DNA of 64,000 bases from Acridotheres tristis (Eukaryota > Chordata > Aves > Passeriformes > Sturnidae), in assembly GCA_037013685.1 (NCBI GenBank), contig CM072919.1:31971435-32035434 (forward strand), given 5' to 3'. Both the position numbers and the translations under genes were made by a program. The notes beneath the pieces were generated by a model, which saw nothing but the letters and a program-made list of their open reading frames with translations, did no database searches and was not told the DNA's origin. This document shows positions 24,482-35,854 of this stretch, one piece after another; within the stretch, counting starts at the first letter, position 1, and each line of letters starts with the position of its first letter.

Positions 24482-24486
24482 CCTTG
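24482..24486. repeat. Target-site duplication CCTTG (left)
   Basis: CCTTG directly precedes the TGTGATAGG start of the family A element and is repeated exactly at 25929-25933 after its AAGACA end. A 5-bp duplication fits retroviral-type integration. Confidence 0.9.
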
Positions 24487-25745
24487 TGTGATAGGTTGAC
24501 TTGAGAGGAAAGAAACTCAGAAGTTCTTCCTGGGGGAGTTTCCTTTGTGGGGGGTTTTTGGGATACTTGTAACAGCCAATCAGAGAAAGTCGGTTCGCTC
24601 CGTGCACACACATTTTAAAAAAAAGGTAATCCCGGAAGACGCCCTCTTTGTCTTTCCGGCGGCTGAACAGGTAACACCAACCCGAGCCGCTTTCCCTCTC
24701 CCCCATGCGGGGGAGGGGGGGGGGAACGGCTCGGAGGCCGCTTGGGCCACGTTTGCCAACGAGGGGGACCCGATGGCCGAGGGGAGGAAAAGTTGTGTGA
24801 TAAAAGCTTCACGGATTCTTCCTCCACCAGCTTGTGGCTCTGGCGTGGGGGGATGCTGGCTTTTTATGCTGCCGGCCGGGTTGGGCCTGCCCAGGTGGCC
24901 ATGAGCCATGCGGGCTGCAGCCCAGCCCCGCAGGGGCTGAGTGGCGCTACTGCCGCCCCCCCCCAGCACGGCCGAGCCTGGTTCAACTTTTGTAGTTAAG
25001 TTAAACTTTAACTCTTTAGTGTTCAGATAAGATTTGCAAAGCCTCCAGCCTTCCCTTTGAATATGAAAGGAAATAAGAAAAGTTCTGAAGTCAGTGATGC
25101 AAGAGCGAAGTATTTTAAGATGGAAGGAGAGTGAGAAGATGCTGAAATGGCTGAAAATTTTTTTGAGAAATTGTAAGAATGAACTAATGTACTGAATATT
25201 CCTTTAAACCATGGAAAGAGACATGGGGGGATGGAAATGTTCCTTCTTAGGAGATAATTTGATTAAAGAACACCTGTGTTGGGAATTTGAATTTCTGCCC
25301 TGAGGAAAGAAGGGGATTGCAGTTTTTTCTGAAGATAAAGCCTGAGCAGAGAAAAGGGAGACAAATAAAAATCGTTGCTGTTGGACATTTTCAATTCTTA
25401 AAAGTAATACCCCATGGAATAGACATGACCCATATCTACAACTTTGGGACGGCTGTAGATTGGGAGGAGCGTCACGGTTGCAGATTTTCCCGGGCGGATG
25501 CAATCGTGAAAGGTAAAACTACAAGAGGACTTTTTTTTCTTCTTGTGGAACACATCTCCTACAACTTCGACAAGAAGAAACTTCTTTCTCCAAAAGTAAA
25601 CAGAAAAAGACTAAATTAAGCACTGACTGAAGTATTTGTTGTATGTTTGTTTTGTTGTTGTGAAGACTGGGAGAGGGAGGGACGGAGTGATGTGAAAAAT
25701 CTTATTCTGAAATTTCTTTTTTTTCCTTTTTTTGTTTGTGTAGTT

Positions 25746-25751
25746 AATAAA
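25746..25751 (+). promoter_or_regulatory. LTR poly(A) signal AATAAA
   Basis: A canonical AATAAA about 120 bp before the primer binding site, where the R/U5 boundary signal of an LTR is expected. It fixes the sense orientation as plus. The family A copy at 45018-46339 has a mutated AATAGA at the matching place. Confidence 0.75.
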
Positions 25752-25870
25752 TTTTCTTCTATACCCTTTCAAAGTTTTAAGCCTGCCTTGCTCTTTGACT
25801 CCTGGTTCTGTCTCACAACAGAAAGAAATAAGTTTATTTAAATTGGCAACTCAAACCCTAGACATTAATT

Positions 25871-25888
25871 TGGTGCATTGGCCGGGAA
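25871..25888 (+). promoter_or_regulatory. Primer binding site for tRNA-Gly(GCC)
   Basis: TGGTGCATTGGCCGGGAA is the exact complement of the last 18 nt of vertebrate tRNA-Gly(GCC), including the CCA added after transcription. The match stops at 18 nt, the usual primer length. It would prime minus-strand DNA synthesis. Unexpectedly, it lies inside the target-duplication-bounded element. Confidence 0.9.
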
Positions 25889-25928
25889 AGTAAAAATTAA
25901 ACCATACCTGTCTTTTCAAACTAAGACA

Positions 25929-25933
25929 CCTTG
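25929..25933. repeat. Target-site duplication CCTTG (right)
   Basis: Exact partner of 24482-24486. Confidence 0.9.
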
Positions 25934-28900
25934 GTGGATCAACCAACATTCTCACCAAAGCACCAACTGAGAAATAGATCTTTTAAAGTAAATATTAAAC
26001 CATCTTTAACTGAAAGTTTTATATGTTCTACTAGCAATATTCACCAAGAAGGTGTACTAGTACACAGGGACAGTCCAGTTGCATCCAGCTGCTGCTGTAC
26101 ACTAGCAAAGTTTCTTGAAACGTCTGGCTGTGACTATTTAATATGGATTTTACTGCAAATACATGGAAAAGTTTGAGTCTTAAAAGCTGTCACTCTAATA
26201 TGCAACGACAGGAGGGTAATTACTTGCATTTGTCTGCTTTTCAGTCCTGGAGATATCCACTGTTAGCAAGGAAGTTTCCAAGGATCAAACCACACACTCA
26301 GAAAAGGTGCAGATGTGTTTTTGTGAATGCACAACTCCACAAAATTTTTATATTATGGTTTAGAGGAACTTTCTTGGGAATTTACTCTGCTGATATTTGC
26401 ACTTTAATGCTAGATCCCCTGAAACAATTAAATCAGAAATAAAACAGCACTTGGACTAGAGAGCATGTCTGCCTCACACTACAAGACCACTATAGCTAGA
26501 GAGTATGCACATGAAGGCCAAACTGTGTGACTCACATGACTATCAGTTAAGCATGTAATTACAAACAGGCTCCATGGGGCTGTCTCCAGATTCAGAGGTG
26601 CAGTGTTGCCACTTTCTGTATTGCAGTGCTAAGCTGCTGAGCATAAAATTGCCTGAATGCATTAAATGCCATTTTACTTCCACTAAAATCGTAAAATTGT
26701 CCTTCAGCATGACAGAAAAAAGAGGCTAATTAAACCATTTAGGGAAAAACCCAACACAGCCCTGTTTTGGTTTTTTATAGATACACCTTTTTATTTTGTC
26801 TAGGGGAGTGTCAGACATGGTAGACATGTAGGTGTATTGGGAAAGGCTGTGTCAGCTGCAAAACTCTTTCTGATTTAAAATAGCACATTTGTAGTGTGAG
26901 AAGAAGCTTTTCTCTCCCAATGGTAAGGAGACAGTACTCTGTAGCAAAACGAATGTTTTGTTGGTTGTTTGGTTTGGTTTTTTTTGCAAACAAATCCTAA
27001 CAGTAGTAATCCTGTCTGTATTGGAGGCATGCACCAAAATCAGGCTACCTCAGCCATGATGCATTCTTCTGGAAAAATTACTGTAGAGTTGAGAAAAATG
27101 ATAATAGTTAATAGTTAATATTATTAATAGTGAAAACACTAATAGTTATTGTCCCTAAAGTGACTGAAAGGCTGTAACTGTGATACAAAAGTTATAACAT
27201 GGCCCAGATATGCTAATGAAGGCAGGAGGAATGTAAATGAGTCACATGAATATTGTAAAAGCCCTGAAAATCTACTTCCAGCAGGTAACACATTTGTATT
27301 GATGCACAGTATCCTCAATTAGCAGAGATGTAATTATAAATTGTACTATTAATACAGAGGTTAAGGGAATACCTTAACATATGGGAAATGTTTCTTGGAA
27401 AATTTCAGTGGTGTGGTTACTGTTAAGTGTTTAACAAGACATTGCATTTTTTTATAGACAAATTGAGGAAGAAATATTTTAAAGAGTATCTTCAAGGCAC
27501 CTAATGTGTTGATGCCTGGCCTGCCAGTTGGAGAACTGAAAGGTGACGCAAAATTAAAACATTCTGGCACTTAATTGCTCAGCTGAGGGTTGGTGGCATG
27601 GAGAACAAGGAAGGCAGAAAATAAAAGAATTGCAGAGGTTCTTTCTCCTAATGGCCAATTTGGGAGTGTTGCAGGCAATTAACAGGCAGTTTGCTGATTC
27701 AAGAACATATGAAAAATTGTTATATGCAATATGTTCATTTGGGATACTGATAAAAGCAAGTCTCCAGGTTATTAAATTAGAACATTTATATGAAGAAACA
27801 ATAAATGCAGTGCTGTTGACGAGTCTCCTGGCTGGAAGGTTTCATTGAGTGAAATTTCTGCATTCATTTTAATGCTTTCAGAAAACACCACTGAGTTGAG
27901 TGAAATATTTCAGCCCTGTAAGAACTGCAACAGCAGGGGAGTCCAGCATAGACAGAAAGATCGTAACAGTCACCTTCCTTTTTTACCCAGACTGACAACA
28001 CATTAGAACATAAAGGAGTCCCCTACCCAGGTCTGTGCTGAAAAAAAAATCACACACATAAAGGTTCTATTTGCCTGCTCATTTTGATAAGTGCTTTTGC
28101 TTTATATTTAAAAATGTCAGACCTTTATATTTTTTTTCAACACAATGTTTATTTTGGAATATGATATATCTTAGCACACCATATAGGAAACATAGAACAT
28201 CCCAATGCTGATACATTTAGTGCTTGATCATTACTCCCACTGTCTCATTTGTAGGGAAGCAACCATATGTTCTCACTGATTTTTTTATTCTGAAATTTAT
28301 ATCACCAATATAGGCTCATCATTAATTAGACCCATTCTCTCTCTTTTTTTTTTTTTTTTATTTTTTAACTTCTCCCATAGTACTAAGGTAATATGCAAAA
28401 TCCATAACTTTCTTTACATTATTCTGCTTTTAGACAGCAGGAAACTTAAATGTCCTATTCTTCTTCTAAACTGATTGTAATCGGTTTATTCTGTGTTATT
28501 ATGCTAGAACTTTATGGTGGTTGCATTAGAGATTCATATTGTAGGGTCTTTTCATGCAATAAGATACATTTTTTGTAAAATTGATCCTGGTTTTTAATCA
28601 CCTTTATCTCATAGCCTTTAATATCACATTATTCAAGCAATCCATTTGAACATGACAAAATCATTTTGAAGTCTTGGACTCTGTCAAAGAGAAGACAAAA
28701 TTAGGAACACGTATTCCATTTCCCAAAATTCATATGCCAGTTGACCACTGGCAAACATTAGTCCTGCAACTCACACAAGAGAATCCAGAAACACTTAGTT
28801 TTACTCGGGAGCTTAAGTTAAAAAGGAAAGATTTTTCCCTTGAAAAACAATGCACATGGAATAAGAAAAAGAACAGAAGTTCAAAAGAATAAAGAAGATT

Positions 28901-31900
28901 CAGAATATTTTCTCTTCTCATCCAGGAATTTGTAATAACAAATTTATTTATTTTTTTAATTATTGTATCCAGTTGTGCTGAATGTGACTTTATCTACCAT
29001 CTACAGTATGAAGAAAAGAATTTATTCAAGAATCAAAGATATAAATAATTTTATGTTGGTCAAGCTACATGTGGAGAGGATCATATGGCCGTGGAAACCA
29101 AGCTGAACTGCAGTAATAAAACACTTGTTGTGTATTGAACTGCACTGTTCTTTAAGGCAGCAAAAAAATGTATTGATATCTTGTATTATAGTTATGCTTT
29201 TTATTTAAGTTTTCAAGGTGGTGAACTACAGTTGTTAGTAAATTTCCTCACTTCGTAAAGACTTCCTGAGCTGCAAGAATCTCATTCAGTTTCAAGGCCT
29301 GCATTGTAGAACATGTTGATTATCCACAAAGCAGAAGACCTGTTAAAATAGCAAAAATTTGCTATTCTTCAAAGCTCACAAAACCAACTGGATAAAAATT
29401 ATAAGGATTTCACAGACGAAAAACTGAAACAGAGATTAAATTTTCTCTGAGCCCCAAGAACTAAAGAACAGGCCTTACAGACTGCTGTAATGGAACTATA
29501 AGACATCTCTCTGCAAGTCCACCATGTCACAGTAATAGCTATTTACAAAGCAAAAATTAAAAACTCTCCCAAGGCTTCAAGAAATATGGCCCCATAAAAC
29601 TGTCATCAAGGTCTTCTTCCACATCCTGAATATACAATCAGGGTTTCATTTCAATTATTTTATTTGAAGTTGTGACATTTCTAAAGCTCATTGACCTGTG
29701 AAATGCAAATGGATTTCTGTGTAAACTGTCCTTGGGAAATTGTTACTCTCCAAATAAAAGCCAGTTATTTAATTTATGGCTTACTTATTTCTGCATGTTG
29801 ACCGAAAAGTTCTTGCAACAGTATGAAATAAGATATAACATTTTATTTAAAGGCCATGTGATGCCCTGTTCATGTTTTATCACATCAAGTGATAGTTGGC
29901 AGAGGATTCATTCCAGACCATTATTTTCTGTTTACAATATGACAACAGTGGATTTTGACTCACACAGGTGAGTGCAGGTGAAAGTATCATGCTCTTTACT
30001 AAGAAAACAGCAAGTATTCCAGTTGTAATCAGAAGTTATTTTTGATGGAATTGAAAGGTTCTCAGTAACCTCAGCACGTACATGCGGGCAGGACCACACT
30101 GCTTGCCACCACTTCCCCTGTCATCATAAGTTCTGCCTAAATATGTCAGTGCTACATCTCAGCAGAGTTCAAGTGCTCTGAGGGGGAGTTCAGCAGGCAC
30201 ACTATGAGCATGTGTAGCAAATGAATAAGGGATGGGTCCCAGGTATATTTGCTGTACTCTGCTCCTGAGAGTTGTACCTGAAGGAACACACCGTTGGTTC
30301 CAGGAAGTCTGAGGTGCAATTGAATAAATGGCAGCTAAACACCTGAATTATAGCTCTGTACTGAATTCAGCCAGACCTCCTGCAGAACTCACCAAACATT
30401 TCCAACAGCACCTACTGTTATTTTGACACCACAGAAATTAGGATAATGTTAATGATGAGACTTAATTTTACACAAGGCCTCACAGTATACATTACCATGT
30501 TTAAAACACAAGTCACTGTAAGAGATTTGTTTACAGTATCCCGTTTAAATTAATTTTTTTTCCGAAAATACAGCTGGGATAATGATTGAAAAATGCCTGC
30601 TACCCACAGGGCTCTGTTGAAAGACCAGTGGCATGCAAAAATGCAGCTGGTCTGCAGCTCCGGTATTTGCAGTGTCATCAGCTCAGAGCGAGGCATGATG
30701 GCTTTATCCATGTTACTGAATTATGAATTTGTAAAACAGGCTTTGATATCTGATGACAAAGGTCAAATTATATTTCTTTTTTTTTAAGTTTCTTTTTTTA
30801 AGCTATATAATGCCTTCAGGAGTAGACAATTTCCAGACAGAAATGTTTTGAGAGTGAAATTTACTGCTGCATATCTTCCTCTCTTAATAACAGAAGTTGG
30901 AAATTTTAACTTTGAAGTTCTTGGCCTTTCAATAAAAATTAATAATTCTCATATTAATTTTGTTTAGATATTATCATGTGGGGGGTTTCTATATTTAGAA
31001 ATAGATCTGAAATAAGCATTGCAATTTTAAAGTGTAGGAAATAGATGCCAGCTATTTTATATCTGTCCATTAAATATTCTTAAAAAGTGTTTTAACAGCT
31101 GAATGTTTCTTCTATGTTTTCTGTTAAATTTCACAGAGGATTTTGCAAAACTTCTATGAAATTCACTTTTCAGTCACTAAGATCTCGTTTGATTTTGTCT
31201 TCAGCTCAGTTATTCATAAAATAACAGGTAAATCTCCTTTCAGCACTATACAGTGTTCTCGTTTCCTCTGAGAGATTATCTCTATCTAATTATGTAATCC
31301 TGCTACATACATTTTTAGCAAAATATCTGCTTTAATTTCTTTGATAAATTATATGTTTTTGAGATACTCTACAAGTATTTTCAAAACCATAAGTATTTTA
31401 TAGAGGAAATGAGAAATATTCAGAGAGATTAAATGTTTTGCAACTAAATGTAATTATAAAAGAGTGAAGCGTGAAGATAGCAATTTATTTGTCAAAGAAA
31501 TCAAAATATTTTGTGTGCAAACTTATGCACAAACATAAATACTAAATGCCACATTAGATACTTGCTTCCCATCTGTGACTCCCAATAACTGACCAATTGT
31601 TTCTTTTGACACCTAATAATCTGAGTTTTCTGAAGTTTATGAACAAGCTTCCAAGAAAAAAGTAGTAAGTTTCAGACTGGCAAAATGAACTCTTATTTAT
31701 TGTAATACCCTCTTTCAATGCCAGATTTTGCTTTTCCTTCAGAACTATCCTCCCTTCAAATGAGATCAGTTTCCAGTCACTCTGTAAGGTTCTCCCACTG
31801 GTTTGTAGTCTCCAGAACAAAAATACATTTTTTCAGCACTAATACTACAGCATGGCTTTTCAGATGGAATATCACTATGGAGATTAGAGCTGAGGTGCCT

Positions 31901-34848
31901 GGGATCACTGAAAGGACAGACCCACACCACCTGCTAACTGAAAACTTACAATTTATTTAAGTGGGAATGCTGCAGTGGGGAGGTAGAAATTTCAATGATG
32001 TTCACTGACTTCACGGTCACCCCAGCCCAGGCTGGTGCCCCACCCACCCCTCCCTGCCATGCTCTCAGGTTCCCCAGTCCTTGCTCCGACCATCCCACAT
32101 CTGCAGGATGCAGGGAGATTTTTTCTGTATAGAGGCACAATTCGGTATCCTTCTGTGGGTGGATGTTCCCCAAGAGATGGGCAGATGCAGACAAGGTCTC
32201 ACTGACTTAAATGTTACTTTTGTCTGGTCTTCCCCTATAACAAATGTATTTTGGATAATCCCCATCTGCTATGCTAAAGTACAGTTCACCAGCTGTTGTA
32301 TAGTAGTAAAATAGACATGATGCATTGCAAACAGGCTGCTTCCTTACCCCCCTCCAGAATCCCATTTTCCATGGCCCCCCACTCCCTCCCAAGCATCTTT
32401 GCTTCCCAAGACTGTGAAGTTATCCTATTATAGTTGCTAAATCTTTGTTCTACGAGGGCAGATTTTTTCAGCTGTGAGAGAGGAACTTGCCCTTTAGGAA
32501 CAGAAATATGATGAGACAGCAGTCTGCCAGATTAAACAAGAAGATTTCTTAGTGTTTACCTGAATCTCTCAGACTGTCGAGTAAGTTATATCCATGCATG
32601 AATTGGTATATGGGGTACCCCAGCTTCTCTTTTTTTCTAAACCATTTGATTTCAATCAACAGTGTACTAAGAGGGCTCACAGTTCCACAAGGCTCAAAAA
32701 ATATATATTTAAGCTCTTCCTGCCCTTCATGGAAAGTACCTGCTGCATTAGAACCCAATTTAAAGGGAAAAGTTTATTAGAACGACTTTTTAACTGTTTT
32801 TTTTTCTGGCCTTACTGGCAAAATAATTTTGATGCTTTGCTGAAACAGTGGGTTTTTCCCTGACATTGACAACACCATGAACCACAGACTGTTTTTCAGT
32901 TTTTATGCAGACACAGTGCTTTTTATGCAGCACGTCACTTTGGTGGAGAGGCTGTCACAAACATGCCAGTGTGTGTGATGCATTCACATGCGCAGTGACA
33001 TGACACACAGGAAACCAGCTGGCTGAGAAAAGTCTCATGGGTATATTCATGTGTTCACCAGTTCTCCACAGCACTATTGTCCCTCCCCTGGGAATTAATT
33101 TACTTTCTATTTTCTCTTCTTTTTGTCTGAAAAGACCATGATGACATTGAACACCTGATATATTACCATTACTTCAGGACTAATATAATTTATAATCTAG
33201 ACACAATGAATTCCAGGTCAATGGAATCTATAAGACCTTCCTTGAATCCACATTTTCACTGACTATATGTGGTAGCCCTGCTAGTTCAGTACCATGACAG
33301 TTTTGTAAAAAGTCTCATATGTGTCACTGAGATGTTGGTGTCTGCAAAGCATATAAAACTGTTCCCTGTGAAGAGTGTGCAAATGTAATTTCATTCTCAG
33401 TTCATATAGCAAAAATTAATTGAAACCTAGGTAATATTTGACGAGTGTGTGGACACGTGCATGAAATCGTGACAGTTTATACTATGAACATTTTAGTCTA
33501 AATGCTTAAGCAAGGAAAGAGGAAAAATATATTGGAGCAGAGAAATGAAAGGATTTTTCCGTGGTTTGTGACAAACACCAACATCTCACCCTTCACATCA
33601 TGTAAGTGAAGGAAAATTTTCTATAATGCTGCTTGCAGTCGCTTGCATCTGCATCCCAAGTGTCTCTTATAGGTAAGACTTCTAAATACTTCTGCATCAA
33701 CACTGATTTGGGAGACCCTGGAGCTTTTATCAGTTTTAGAAATGCTGGTCCACATCAAACATTGGTCTTTCCTACCATTTCCAGTGCAGAATGTGAACAA
33801 AAATAAACCTTTGTGCAGTCACTGATGACACTGTCCATTTGAAAAACAATTCCACCTTGGATCCTAGGGCTTCTCTAGGAAGTGAGGAAGTGAATTAATA
33901 TTCATTCTCCGCATGAAAATTCATGCTGAAGTCTCATCCGTTTCAATTCCATACTAACTCCATGACCTTGACAGAACAATTCTCTTTTACTCATATTTTT
34001 CACAAAACAATGGCACATTCCTCTCGAGTCACCAATACTTATTAATTTGCATATGTATTTGGTATTGAAATTTTTCCCTTTTTTCTGTTTCAAATATCCT
34101 CTTAAATGGCAATCCTTTCCCCAGCCTACATGGTACAGTCAAAAGTTCAGGGATGAAAAGACTATGACTTTGTCTTAATTCCTGCTCCTACCACTCCAAA
34201 CTTCTTCATCATTTGGATTTGAGGTTTCTTTCTGGGTTTTTTGTGGTTAGTTTGTTTCTTTTGGTTTTGGGATAGCTTTTTAATAGCTATCACATGACTG
34301 CTCTAATTTACTTCTTCCCAAATGGAAATATCTCAAGAGGGAATTAAAAGAACAGGGTTAGTTCACTACCCATGCTATATATTTGTTCTGCTTTTCTCTC
34401 TTGATTTTTCTCTATTATTCAAGCACCAAGTGCAGAAAACTCTTTGGGTACATTAATTAACTATTATAAGGTTGTAGAGGAGAGCCATGGGAAGATTATC
34501 CAGTCTCCAAAGAGAATGCAAACCTGTGCATGGAAAATGTCTAATATGTCTGTCTTTTTCTTACCATCTTTGACTTTGTCTAGTGTTCTTTGACTCTTGG
34601 TAACAGAGAAAAAGTTAGATAAAATTACTTTCATTATGTAATATAGTATCACTTATCTTAAGTTACAAAAGGAATGAAGCAATCAGAACCCTCAAGGATG
34701 CATTACAGTGGATTACTATAGCACTTGAAGTGTCAAGATAAACTTTAAATATCTTATCCCTTCCATCTCAGGAGCAAGCCTGAGGCATTATCTCTTATTC
34801 AGAAAACTTAACCTAAATTAGTGAGAGAAAAAGAGCATTGGTTTTGCA
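25934..34848. other. About 9 kb of AT-rich, nearly repeat-free sequence
   Basis: I see no recognisable transposon, RNA gene or convincing exon. Simple features are a T-run at 28347-28361, a TAATAG/TTAATA-rich stretch (27105-27140), and a moderately GC-rich patch at 31960-32400. AATAAA motifs occur (for example 29119-29124) but no transcript model joins them. The low repeat load against its flanks leaves room for regulatory or conserved non-coding DNA, which cannot be judged without alignment. Confidence 0.4.
28347..28361. repeat. T homopolymer run
   Basis: About 15 T residues preceded by a CTCTCTCT pyrimidine stretch and followed by ATTTTTTAAC. It could be the tail of a minus-strand retroposon, but no body is recognisable. 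Confidence 0.7.
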
Positions 34849-35854
34849 CAGCCTGGTTTTTGATAGAGGGGGGCCACAGTGCTAGTTTCTGTGAGAAGCT
34901 GCTGGAAGCTTCCACCATGTCCAGCAGAGCCAATCCCTGACAGCTCTGAGGATGGACATGCTACTGGGCAAGGCTGGGCCAATGACAGAGGTTGGTAATG
35001 CCTCTGTGATAAAAGATTTTATAAGAAAATCAAAACTAAGTTTTTTCTTCTATCCAGAGAAGAGGAGGAGGTGAGAACATGGGAAGCAACACAGAGACAT
35101 CAAGGTCCGTGGAGAAGGAGGGCAGGAGGTGCTCCAAGCATTGGAGCAGAGATTCCTCTTCAGGCCATGGTGAGGCAGCTGTGCCCCTGCAGCCCATGGG
35201 GATCCACGGGGGATGCAGAGATCCACCCACAGCCCATGGAGGAGCCCCATGCTGGAGGAGGTGAATGCCTGGAGGAGGCTTTGATCCAGTGGGAGACGTG
35301 TGGAGAGAGGGACCTGCTTCCAGGCTGGAGCAGCGTGTCATGGGAGGACTGTATTCCATGGAAGAATCATATGCCATGCCTCAGCAGTTTTGGGAGGACA
35401 GTGTGCAGTGGGGGGGATTCACATTGCAGCAGTTTTGGAAGGGCTGCTGCTCCTCAGATTTGGAGCCACACTGGAGAAGTTCACAGAGAACTGTCTCCTG
35501 TGGGAGGGACCCCACGGTCTTACAGGGGAATGACTTCTCTGCCTGTGCTGCAGAAAAAAACCTCAGGTGATGAACTGACCAAAACCCCATACCCTGTCTC
35601 CCTGTGATGTCAGTGGAAAGGAGGGAGGGGCTGGGGGGGAAAAGTTTTTTAAGGGCTTATTTTGCTTCTTATTATTCTCCCCTGACTCTATTAGTAATAA
35701 ATTCACTTTGTAACTTTAAGTTGAGCCTGTCCTTATCTCAATTCATGACCTCTTCATTAATTATTTTTCCCTCGCCTCTGCTGAACTGTACAGGACAGGG
35801 TGAGCAAGCAACTTTTGTGGGTGCCTGGCATTGGGCCACTGTCAAACCATGACA
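34849..35854 (+). mobile_element. Endogenous retrovirus LTR, family C, plus strand
   Basis: The start region CCTGGTTTTTGATAG, then GGCCACAGTGCTAG, and the 3' end CAAACCATGACA (reverse complement TGTCATGGTTTG) are those of a widespread avian LTR type. A TATA-like TTTTATAAG lies near 35019. A 0.55-kb GC-rich region of repeated GGAGGA/CCATGG phrases is followed by AATAAA at 35696-35701. Near the end, TGGGTGCCTGGCATTGGG (35818-35835) looks like a primer binding site, again placed inside the unit about 20 bp before its end. The left border is uncertain (expected TGT has decayed) and no duplication partner of AAGAT (35855-35859) was found. Frames of up to 178 codons in the GC-rich part are not retroviral genes. 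Confidence 0.82.
35696..35701 (+). promoter_or_regulatory. LTR poly(A) signal AATAAA
   Basis: AATAAA about 120 bp before the primer-binding-like motif, the same spacing as in the family A element at 25746. It supports plus-strand sense orientation. Confidence 0.7.

Larger units (their letters stand above)
24487..25928 (+). mobile_element. Family A LTR element, copy 2, complete with target duplication
   Basis: This 1442-bp unit starts TGTGATAGGTTGAC, ends AAACTAAGACA, and is flanked by CCTTG on both sides, so both ends are secure. A GC-rich, CpG-rich part (about 24640-24980) contains a TATA-like GATAAAAGC (about 24798-24806). An AT-richer part follows, with AATAAA at 25746-25751 and a U5-like stretch ending CTAGACA at 25864. 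After six bases comes a perfect tRNA-Gly primer binding site (25871-25888), then 40 bp more before the end. No gag, pol or env sequence is present. A normal solo LTR should stop at about 25864. The last 28 bp match the inverted start of the family B LTR at 27 of 28 positions. Confidence 0.92.

Noticed and set aside
25871..25888. A tRNA-Gly gene or tRNA-derived SINE
   Set aside because: Only the 18 nt complementary to the tRNA 3' end, including CCA, are present; there is no tRNA body or A/B box.
35071..35607. 178-codon frame in the family C LTR
   Set aside because: It sits in the GC-rich R/U5-like part with overlapping frames on both strands and no known domain; LTRs of this type do not encode proteins.
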